Below are positions 35,658-44,100 of a DNA stretch of 64,000 bases, in pieces. Numbering within the stretch: the first letter of the stretch is position 1; each line of letters begins with the position of its first letter. The notes under the pieces are model-generated. The model was not told the DNA's origin. It did not search any database and saw nothing but the letters and a program-made list of their open reading frames with translations. This stretch comes from Persicobacter diffluens. GTDB lineage: Bacteria; Bacteroidota; Bacteroidia; Cytophagales; Cyclobacteriaceae. The DNA is taken from positions 1,302,001 through 1,366,000 of the forward strand of contig NZ_BQKE01000002.1 in assembly GCF_036244895.1 (NCBI RefSeq), in the 5' to 3' direction. The translations under genes and the position numbers were made by a program.

Positions 35658-36779
35658 ATGAAGATGGAATTTAATCCGGTGTTTATGCAAAAAAGCCTGA
35701 TAGCCATGATGGCGATGGTTGTGCTTTTTACAGCTTGTGGAGATAATGGTGGAGATTCACCAGCGCCAACACCAACGCCAGATCCGGACCCGGATCCGGA
35801 AACAGAGATTGTACTTCCCGGTATGAAAGTAAGTGTGATGGAGGAATATCTAAATGAAGACGCCACCAATACCGATACCGACTGGCACTTATATGCCGAT
35901 GTCATGAAGCTGAAAGTAGAATTCACCGCACCCACCGGTGAAAATCAGCAAGCGGCTAAAGTGGACGCGCCTGTATTAACCTTTACCGCAGGAGAAGAAG
36001 AAGTGACTTACACCTTATCCAAAGACGGTGAGGCCTATGTGACGGATGAAATTCGCGATGAATTCGCCGATGCCTATCGCACCGGCTTTGATATGGTGAT
36101 CACCGCCAAGGTAAATGATGAGGGATATGAAGGCACAGCAACCGAGGTGGTGGAGGATATCACCGTGACTACCGGTAAGTTCGGCTCGGTAGTATTCGGT
36201 ACTTTTGGGGAGTATACAGATAATTATCGTTATAAAACCGTGCAAGTTTGCGATGAAGATGGGGAGAATTGCCAGGTGTGGTTGGCGGAAGATTTGAAGA
36301 CGGAGACAGATGAAACTGACGGAAGAACTTATGGGAATACGGATAATTTAACAAAGGCGGAGTATGTGGCGATTTTTGGGCACCACTATTCTGTACAAGA
36401 AATGGAAGCGATTAATACAGCTCTAAATGCTATTGGTTGGGGTGTTCCTACTGTGATTGAAGTTCAATCTATAGCTTCACGTTACGGAGAATTTGATCCA
36501 TCTAGGAGTGGATATCCGGATATACAAGGCTATTTTCAAGATCTAAATCATTGGGATTATATAGGGTTTGATCCTAATAATGATACCGGCTTATCATTTC
36601 GCGGAGGAGGGTACGATCGTTGGAATAATGGTACAATGTATGAGTACAAGGAAACTTTTATTTGTCACATTAAAGGATCATCTAATGATGATTATACAGC
36701 GATGGGTTGTACGAAAACATCATTAGCATTGACTTCAATGCCCGAATTAGTAACACCTATCCGTTTAACTAAAAAATAA
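35658..36779 (+). CDS. FISUMP-type lipoprotein, array copy 1
   Basis: A 373-aa lipoprotein (from MKMEFNP; the frame is open further upstream but the signal peptide starts here). Seen: lipobox VVLFTAC (Cys27), an acidic Thr/Pro/Asp linker (PTPTPDPDPDPE), a beta-rich middle domain (about 50-185), and a C-terminal segment resembling the Fibrobacter succinogenes major paralogous (FISUMP) domain: CQVWLAEDLKT, YGNTDNL, IGWGVPT, GLSFRGGGYD, TPIRLTKK. The domain occurs in surface paralogues; its biochemical role is unknown to me. Residues 1 to about 250 are almost identical in copies 1 and 3, while the last ~120 are strongly diverged. The partner gene begins 4 bp later. Surface exposure and ligand variability are inferred. 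Confidence 0.8.
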   Translation: MKMEFNPVFMQKSLIAMMAMVVLFTACGDNGGDSPAPTPTPDPDPDPETEIVLPGMKVSVMEEYLNEDATNTDTDWHLYADVMKLKVEFTAPTGENQQAAKVDAPVLTFTAGEEEVTYTLSKDGEAYVTDEIRDEFADAYRTGFDMVITAKVNDEGYEGTATEVVEDITVTTGKFGSVVFGTFGEYTDNYRYKTVQVCDEDGENCQVWLAEDLKTETDETDGRTYGNTDNLTKAEYVAIFGHHYSVQEMEAINTALNAIGWGVPTVIEVQSIASRYGEFDPSRSGYPDIQGYFQDLNHWDYIGFDPNNDTGLSFRGGGYDRWNNGTMYEYKETFICHIKGSSNDDYTAMGCTKTSLALTSMPELVTPIRLTKK

Positions 36780-36783
36780 ATAA

Positions 36784-37125
36784 TTGAAAAAGTTATTATT
36801 TATATTAATTTATTTAGGGGCTATCGGAATCTGCTATTCTCAAAAAATAACAGGGCCCCTCTCGAGCCAATTCTCCTTGAATTCATCTGCAACAATAAAA
36901 GACGAGTCGATATTTATTGCAACAGGTGCTGATTTGGACCCGGCCGTTACGAATCCAGAAGACTACACCTGCACCCTCGCCTCTGTTCCAGGGGTGTGGG
37001 TTAAGGATGGAGCGGATTCTTCTTATGTCCCAAAAGGGGCGCTTTATTTGCTGCATAACGGAAGTTGGGGAACTGCTTTGGCTAAAGATGCTACCTGGAC
37101 GCAGGAGGATATTAATCAGGGATAG
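36784..37125 (+). pseudogene. Truncated adhesin-like partner, array copy 1
   Basis: A 113-codon frame starting at TTG, 4 bp after the lipoprotein stop. It has a signal peptide (KKLLFILIYLGAIGICYSQ), a variable ~35-residue stretch and then the conserved segment ASVPGVWVKDGADSSYVPKG, LLHNGSWGTALAKDATWTQE and DINQG, followed by a stop. The same segment in the full-length gene at 41136 continues DINQGRLRYDA, a CSPG/cadherin-like repeat. It may be a silent donor segment or a short secreted product. Confidence 0.7.
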
Positions 37126-37831
37126 CTTATTCCCGGGATACACCTGATTCCTCAGGATGATGCATATATCGCCGGAGGAAGCTTACTCCTTAGAAGTGAA
37201 ATTGCATCTTCTACAATACAATGCTCATAAAGGCGTTTAAAGACCACCTCCTTCTAATACAAGCCAAGCCTCATTCCTGAATTGGTGTCCTTTGTGCCAA
37301 AAAAACACGTGCCCAAATTCTATCGCGATTTGCACCGGAATTCCCGTTTATGAGCCGAACCAATAGCAGCTGCCGCAGTGGGCATTCCGGGGAATGGACT
37401 GAATTGCCGATTGTATTCCATTTTCTTTTGTGTAAAATAGGAAAAAACAAAGATTAGGGAATGGTTAGGTGTTTGAAGTGATTTTTATTACTTTTTAAAA
37501 TGATTGTAGGGGTTTGCGCTTTTTGTTTGATGTAGATAATCACCTAAAAATTCATCAATAAACCATTTTCAATGACCCATCGATTCCTTGAGAATCTAAA
37601 ATGCCTTCAAAAACACTTGTTTAGCCTGTTTTTTCATAGGGGCGTGTAGATGTCCGTTTTTATTTTTGTTGAGGTATGTTTTTCGGTTTTGCGTGATTAA
37701 TCTGAATGTAATGTTTTATTTATTAAATCACCTAAATTCTTGCTTAAGTGTTATTTTTAGTTAAAATTAGTCTAATATTCGAAAATTTACTTAAGGTCAT
37801 TATAGTTAATAATATAATTAAACGAAGAATT
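37126..37831. other. Unit 1 tail and unit 2 leader, non-coding
   Basis: Conserved tail (ATACACCTGATTCCTCAGGA; GGAGGAAGCTTACTCCTTAG) followed by the leader of unit 2 (CACCGGAATTCCCGTTTATG and onward), nearly identical to the leaders of units 1 and 3. No independent gene is visible. Confidence 0.55.
37688..37716 (+). promoter_or_regulatory. Candidate promoter, array unit 2
   Basis: Same TTTG-N17-TAATGTTT arrangement as in unit 1, with one substitution just upstream. Its presence suggests that this unit could be transcribed independently. Confidence 0.3.
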
Positions 37832-38965
37832 ATGAAGATGGAATTTAATCCGGTGTTTATGCAAAAAAGCCTGATAGCCATGATGGCGATGGTTGTGCTT
37901 TTTACAGCTTGTGGAGATAATGGTGGAGATTCACCAGCGCCAACACCAACGCCAGATCCAGATCCGGACCCGGATCCGGAAACAGAGATTGTACTTCCCG
38001 GTATGAAAGTAAGTGTGATGGAGGAATATCTAAATGAAGATGCCACCAATACCGATACTGACTGGCACTTATATGCCGATGTCATGAAGCTGAAAGTAGA
38101 ATTCACCGCACCCACCGGTGAAAATCAGCAAGCGGCTAAAGTGGACGCGCCTGTATTAACCTTTACCGCAGGAGAAGAAGAAGTGACTTATACCTTATCC
38201 AAAGACGGTGAGGCCTATGTGACGGATGAAATTCGTGATGAATTCGCGGATGCTTATCGCACCGGCTTTGATATGGTGATCACCGCCAAGGTAAATGATG
38301 AGGAATACGAGGGGACGGCAACCGAGGTGGTGAAGGATGTCACCGTGACTACCGGTAAGTTTGGCTCGGTAGTATTTGGTACTTTTGGGGAGTATACAGA
38401 TAATTATCGTTATAAAACTGTGCAGATTTGTGATGAAGATGGGGAGAATTGTCAGGTATGGTTGGCGGAGAATTTAAGAACGGCAACTAACCTTACAGCT
38501 AGTAGGAATTATGATAATAGTGATAATCTTTCCAATTCAGAATATGTGGATGTTTTTGGACATCATTATTCAGAACAAGAAATGAATGATCTTATTGATG
38601 AGTTAACTTTACTTGGTTGGGTATTACCTAGTTTTCAAAATTGTTATGACATCGTTTTGGATCTTGGATATACTTATGATCCAGTTGAAAAGAAATTTTC
38701 CGAAGGTAGCCAAGCTCCATTTCAGGCTTTAACAAATTGGGATTATGATGATTTTAACCCTACTAATTCGACAGGTTTATCTTTTAAAGGGGCAGGTATA
38801 ACCACTGTTTCAATATCCTATAAAAAAATTTCAACTTGTTATATTGAACCAATTACACATGCAGATAATGAAGTTAGTAATTTGCTAAACATTCTTATGG
38901 ATAGAGTAACTGTAAGTGAAAAATCCTCAAGTAGGTTGAGTCAAATAAGATTAGTAAATAAATGA
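37832..38965 (+). CDS. FISUMP-type lipoprotein, array copy 2
   Basis: A 377-aa paralogue of the lipoprotein at 35658, with the same lipobox (Cys27) and middle domain. The linker has one extra Asp-Pro pair. From about residue 205 the sequence departs from copies 1 and 3 (LRTATNLTASRNYDNSDNLS; EYVDVFGHHYSEQEM), and the last ~120 residues are entirely its own (LGWVLPSFQNCYDIV, GLSFKGAGITT, SQIRLVNK), while keeping the FISUMP spacing. The stop overlaps the partner's start (ATGA). Retention of an open frame despite high divergence argues for function. Confidence 0.8.
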   Translation: MKMEFNPVFMQKSLIAMMAMVVLFTACGDNGGDSPAPTPTPDPDPDPDPETEIVLPGMKVSVMEEYLNEDATNTDTDWHLYADVMKLKVEFTAPTGENQQAAKVDAPVLTFTAGEEEVTYTLSKDGEAYVTDEIRDEFADAYRTGFDMVITAKVNDEEYEGTATEVVKDVTVTTGKFGSVVFGTFGEYTDNYRYKTVQICDEDGENCQVWLAENLRTATNLTASRNYDNSDNLSNSEYVDVFGHHYSEQEMNDLIDELTLLGWVLPSFQNCYDIVLDLGYTYDPVEKKFSEGSQAPFQALTNWDYDDFNPTNSTGLSFKGAGITTVSISYKKISTCYIEPITHADNEVSNLLNILMDRVTVSEKSSSRLSQIRLVNK

Positions 38966-39303
38966 GATTAATGAGACTTTTTTTCCTTTTTCTATTTGTT
39001 AGTCTTTGTCTCGAGGGGCAAACTCAAGTTTTAAAGCCTATTAATTATTCAATTAGCAATAATAGTAGTCAAACCATTTCAGATGAAATTCTTGAAATTG
39101 TTAATGAAACTGATTTTGAGGCCATCCCCAACCCCTCGGCCTACACCTACACCCTCACCTCTGTTCCAGGGGTGTGGGTTAAGGATGGAGCGGATTCTTC
39201 TTATGTCCCAAAAGGCGCGCTTTATTTGCTGCATAACGGAAGTTGGGGAACTGCTTTGGCTAAATATACTAGCTGGACGCAGGAGGATATTAATCAGGGA
39301 TAG
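38962..39303 (+). pseudogene. Truncated adhesin-like partner, array copy 2
   Basis: 113 codons from an ATG overlapping the preceding stop. The signal peptide and next ~35 residues (FLFLFVSLCLEGQTQVLKPI) are unrelated to copy 1. From YTYTLTSVPGVWVKDG it matches the other copies and stops after DINQG at the same position as copy 1. A Lys-Tyr-Thr-Ser run replaces the Lys-Asp-Ala-Thr of copy 1. Confidence 0.7.
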
Positions 39304-40011
39304 CTTATTCCCGGGATACACCTGATTCCTCAGGATGATGCATTTACCGCCGGAGGAAGCTTACTCCTTAGAAGTGAAATTGCATCTTCTACAATACAAT
39401 GCTCATAAAGGCGTTTAAAGGCCACCTCCTTCTAATACAAGCCAAGCCTCATTCCTGAATTGGTGTCCTTTGTGCCAAAAAAAACACGCGCCCAAATTCT
39501 ACCGCGATTTTCACCGGAATTCCCGTTTATGAGCAGCGCCAACAGCAGCTGCCGAAGTGGGCATTCCCGGGAATGGAATGAATTGCCGATTGTATCCACT
39601 TATTCTCTTGTGTAAAATAGGAGAAAACAAAGATTAGGGAATAGTTAGGTATTTGAAGTGATTTTTATTGCTTTTTAAAATGATTGTAGGGGTTTGCGCT
39701 TTTTGTTTGATGTAGATAATCACCTAAAAATTCATCAATAAACCATTTTCAATGACCCATCGATTCCTTGAGGATCTAAAGTGCCTTCAAAAACACTTGT
39801 TTAGCCTGTTTTTTCATAGGGGCGTGTAGATGTCCGTTTTTATTTTTGTTGAGGTATGTTTTTCGGCTTTGCGTGATTAATCTGAATGTAATGTTTTATT
39901 TATTAAATCACCTAAATTCTTGCTTAAGTGTTATTTTTAGTTAAAATTAGTCTAATATTCAAAAAATTACTTAAGGTCATTATAGTTAATAATATAATTA
40001 AACGAAGAATT
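39304..40011. other. Unit 2 tail and unit 3 leader, non-coding
   Basis: Same tail and leader sequences as at 37126-37831, with scattered substitutions. No gene. Confidence 0.55.
39868..39896 (+). promoter_or_regulatory. Candidate promoter, array unit 3
   Basis: Same TTTG-N17-TAATGTTT arrangement, about 115 bp ahead of the third lipoprotein gene. It would drive the lipoprotein together with the 2304-codon gene. Confidence 0.3.
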
Positions 40012-41133
40012 ATGAAGATGGAATTTAATCCGGTGTTTATGCAAAAAAGCCTGATAGCCATGATGGCGATGGTTGTGCTTTTTACAGCTTGTGGAGATAA
40101 TGGTGGAGATTCACCAGCGCCAACACCAACGCCAGATCCGGACCCGGATCCGGAAACAGAGATTGTACTTCCCGGTATGAAAGTAAGTGTGATGGAGGAA
40201 TATCTAAATGAAGACGCCACCAATACCGATACCGACTGGCACTTATATGCCGATGTCATGAAGCTGAAAGTAGAATTCACCGCACCCACCGGTGAAAATC
40301 AGCAAGCAGCTAAAGTGGATGCACCTGTATTAACCTTTACCGCAGGAGAAGAAGAAGTGACTTATACCTTATCCAAAGACGGTGAGGCCTATGTGACGGA
40401 TGAAATTCGTGATGAATTCGCGGATGCTTATCGCACCGGCTTTGATATGGTGATCACCGCCAAGGTAAATGATGAGGAATATGAGGGGACAGCAACCGAG
40501 GTGGTGGAGGATATCACCGTGACTACCGGTAAATTCGGCTCGGTAGTATTCGGTACTTTTGGAGAGTATACAGATAATTATCGTTATAAAACTGTACAGA
40601 TTTGTGATGAAGATGGGGAGAATTGTCAGGTGTGGTTGGCGGAGGATTTGAAGACGGAGACAGATGAAACTGACGGGAGAACTTATGGGAATACGGATAA
40701 TTTAACAAAAGAGGAGTATGTAGCGATTTTTGGACACCACTATTCTGTACAAGAAATGGAAGCGATTAATGAAGAACTTCACAAAATAGGTTGGGCTGTT
40801 CCTACTGCAGACGAATTGAAGAAAATGGTATCTATTTTCGGAACATTTGATGAGACTACCAATTCTTTTACGGATGTTGAAAGTTATATGCAAGACATTG
40901 ATCATTGGGAATATGATGGATATTCTGCAACTAATTTATCTGGTTTTACACTTAGGGGAGGAGGTTATGATGAAAGAAAAAATGGGACCATGCATCGTTT
41001 TAAAGATCTGTTTGCAGGGCATCTCGATTCAATAAATGATACGTCCTTCAATTGCTTCGGATGTGGAAAAGGTGGTCTAGAGGTACTCTCGATATATGGG
41101 TATACATTATCAATACGATTAATAAAAAAATAA
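40012..41133 (+). CDS. FISUMP-type lipoprotein, array copy 3
   Basis: A 373-aa paralogue whose first ~245 residues are almost identical to copy 1 (lipobox Cys27, middle domain, LKTETDETDGRTYGNTDNLT). The last ~125 are diverged but recognisably FISUMP-like (IGWAVPTADELKKM, SGFTLRGGGYDERKNGTMHR, YTLSIRLIKK). The full-length adhesin-like gene starts 2 bp after the stop, so the two are probably co-translated. The constant pairing of lipoprotein and partner suggests they act together at the cell surface; this is inference. Confidence 0.8.
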   Translation: MKMEFNPVFMQKSLIAMMAMVVLFTACGDNGGDSPAPTPTPDPDPDPETEIVLPGMKVSVMEEYLNEDATNTDTDWHLYADVMKLKVEFTAPTGENQQAAKVDAPVLTFTAGEEEVTYTLSKDGEAYVTDEIRDEFADAYRTGFDMVITAKVNDEEYEGTATEVVEDITVTTGKFGSVVFGTFGEYTDNYRYKTVQICDEDGENCQVWLAEDLKTETDETDGRTYGNTDNLTKEEYVAIFGHHYSVQEMEAINEELHKIGWAVPTADELKKMVSIFGTFDETTNSFTDVESYMQDIDHWEYDGYSATNLSGFTLRGGGYDERKNGTMHRFKDLFAGHLDSINDTSFNCFGCGKGGLEVLSIYGYTLSIRLIKK

Positions 41134-41135
41134 AA

Positions 41136-44100
41136 TTGAAAAAGTTAGTTTTTCTATTGGTTTGCTTGGGATTATGTTGGGAAACCTATTCTCAAGACTT
41201 ATCTGGTTCTAAAAGTAGTACCATAAGTTTGTATTCGTCACGGGAATTTTTGGAGGATCATTTAAAAATAGGCCAAGGGGGAACATTTAACCCTCCCGTC
41301 ACGAATCCAGAAGACTACACCTACACCCTCACCTCTGTTCCAGGGGTGTGGGTTGGGGAAGGTGAAGACGCTACTTATGTCCCAAAAGGCGCGCTTTATT
41401 TGCTGCATAACGGAAGTTGGGGAACTGCTTTGGCTAAAGATGCTACCTGGACGCAGGAGGATATTAATCAGGGCCGGCTACGCTATGATGCCATAGGGAC
41501 AGGCCTTGCAGATGAGGATGTACTCACCTTTAAATTTAGCTGTAATCGTCCGGCGAAAACCAATGGAGAAGATGATGCGGGATGGGATTCCGGTGAGCAG
41601 ACTTTCACGATTACAATAGGGGCTGAACCAGCTTTTGTAGCCCAATGGGATGGGGCGGCTTGGCCAGCCTCTAAGCCCTCTGTAGATTATGTGTATAATG
41701 ATAATACTGCACAAAAGATAGTGTCGAAAGTTAGTCTTACTGAGGCTGACCTGATGGTAGCCGGGATGAGTATCACCCTCAACAATGCCAGCAGTGGAGA
41801 TCGACTGATCGATAATTTGAGTGGTAATGCGATGGTGACCAAATATGGGATCACCAATGGCTCGTCTGTGGCCAATATTATCGAACTCTCAGGGGTGGCG
41901 CCTATATCTGTTTATAATACTATTTTGGGCAATATTGAATATATAAAGAATAGCTGTGATGGCCATTTTAATACTGGTAGAAATATTGATATCAAAGCTT
42001 TGCGCTTCGCCAGTGAAACCCCAGATCGCTTGGCGAGAGTGGGGTTGAGAAATTATGCTAAGCCCACTTTTAGTAGTGCTGCCTTAACCTTCTCGGTCAG
42101 TCAGGGCGGAGATTTGTTGTCCGAAGTTATTTCAGCAGTGGATCATTGCGGCGGGGCTACGACTTACCTCAGTGTTGACGGTACGCTTCCTGAATGGTTA
42201 CATTTCGATGCAAATACCGGTACTTTAAAAGGTTTTGCCGGTACGGGCGTCAGTAGTACGGCCTTTGATATTCGTTGTAGTTATTTAAGTGATGATAATT
42301 TTAATAATTCCAAGACTTATTCAGTAGTCACGGTAAATGTTAATGTAGCCTCCGGGGCTTCCGGTTATGAATTAACAGTTTCAAACGGTCAGCCGGTTGA
42401 AGTTGTTCATTTTGAACCTACCACCGTGGGCACCTTATCGATGACGACCAATACTGCTTTTGCAGCGAATACGACTTATACGCTTACTTTGCCCCAGCAT
42501 TATTATTTTGTGAGTGCACCTACTATAGATGTAGAAAAAATCACCAGTAATATTTCCACAGGTTCAAGTAATGTGCTGGAAATTAAGGCAGCCAGCGATT
42601 TTAGTGCCACCGGTATCACGACCATTCAGCTTAGCAATATGCGCGTGGCCTATTCCAAAAACGGCCCTAATCTGGACCAGCCCATCGCACCCATGTTTAC
42701 GCTTAAGGATGCCAGTACGAATGTACTCCCTTTAGATCAAAATGTAAGTATTTTCCGAAAGACGGCGAATGCTTATTTGTCGGTAAGCAAAAGTCCCATT
42801 TGTACGCAGGAAATCCCTCAAATTAAGGTGGATATGATCGGGAGGGGCGATGCCTATTCCGTAGATTTAATTCCCCTGACGGAAGGTAGTACAGAAGTGG
42901 TGGAGATGAAAGATTTTTCCGCAACGGGCCTCCTTTCTTTTGATAAGAAAACAGCCGGGAGTTATCGATTCGATGTTTTCTATGGGAATGGTGAATACCG
43001 CACTAAAATTAACACTACGGTCAATTATCCGCTGGAGGTGAATGCCGGGCCGCCGATTGATTTATTGGGATCTAATTTTAATGTTAACTTTTCCGAAAAC
43101 AATAAGGTGGAAATTTTTGCCGCTCCCTTTTTTAGTATTCCTGCAGGCACAGATTTAGATCAATATATATTCTTTGCTGAAAATGAAGGTGACAATAAGG
43201 TGATTTTTGAGAATGGAAAGTATTATTTGGAGGTTGATCCTAATGAAGTTTCCAATGGTCAAAAATTTAAAATCAATTATTATATAGGCGACAAGGATCC
43301 GGACAATTCCTGCGATGTAAATAATTCCTTTGAAATTGAGGCTCAAAAGTTTTTGGTCGCGAATAATTATATATGTTTGGTTGGAACTGGAGGGTCCGGC
43401 TTGGTGAAAAGAGGGGTTACGGAGGCGGAAAAAGAGGCCATTTCTATTGTTAGTTTTAATACCGATATTGTGGAGGGTTGGGTGCGAACCTGGTTTTCAC
43501 ATTATGGACCTTCTTACAGACTTACTACTGCTGATCGTGACTATTTATTAGGAAGATTAATCAGTTATGTGAATTATTCCTATACCTGGGGAAGGATGAG
43601 AGAAAGTTTAAAAAAAGGATTTTATATTAGTAACGGAGATTTGTATTATGATTATAATTTAGCCAGCACTACTTTCAATAATACTTTATTGTATTGGTTT
43701 TGGGGGTATTTAAAGGTCAATACAACTTCAGAATATCGTTATTATTATAATTATTATTCCTCTACTACTCCTCCTTCCACCCCATCTTATACTGATCCTT
43801 ACTATCATGCTTCGGTGAGGATGTATTCAGCCTATACGTCTCCTTTTAATACAGAAAAAGGCATGGACTTCTCCTATAGATTAGATGGTCAGACCTTAAA
43901 CTTAACCATAGGGGAGGATATCGAAGGTGCTACTGATTTCAGCAGTATTCAAAATAGTTATTGTAGTTCTACCACTGGAGCAAAATGGAATTTCCATCCC
44001 TTTATGGATGACATCCGAATTACGACCAAGGTCGGAAATAAGCCTTATACAATTGCCAGTCCGGCTACTTCAGCCCCTAATGGTTTGCAAAGTTATGACC

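Larger units (their letters stand above)
35107..37279 (+). repeat. Cassette array unit 1
   Basis: First of three tandem ~2.18-kb units (period 2174 and 2180 bp measured at the ATG codons). Order within a unit: ~550 bp conserved non-coding leader; conserved 5' part of the lipoprotein gene; variable block (about 36415-36950) covering the lipoprotein's second half and the partner's signal region; conserved ~180-bp partner segment; conserved ~150-bp tail. Confidence 0.85.
37280..39459 (+). repeat. Cassette array unit 2
   Basis: Second tandem unit, same order as unit 1. Its variable block (about 38465-39120) starts slightly earlier in the lipoprotein gene than in units 1 and 3, so the border between conserved and variable DNA differs between units. 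Confidence 0.85.
39460..41480 (+). repeat. Cassette array unit 3 (linked to the full-length partner)
   Basis: Third unit. Homology to units 1 and 2 runs through the conserved partner segment and ends at the codons for DINQG (about 41472). There the other units stop and this one continues into the 7-kb gene. The tail sequence of units 1 and 2 is absent. Confidence 0.85.

Noticed and set aside
35107..41480. The variable blocks as a diversity-generating retroelement
   Set aside because: There is no reverse transcriptase, no template/variable pair with adenine-biased changes, and the blocks are too long and differ by indels.
35107..41480. Invertible phase-variation shufflon
   Set aside because: All units have the same orientation, and no site-specific recombinase or flanking inverted repeats are visible.
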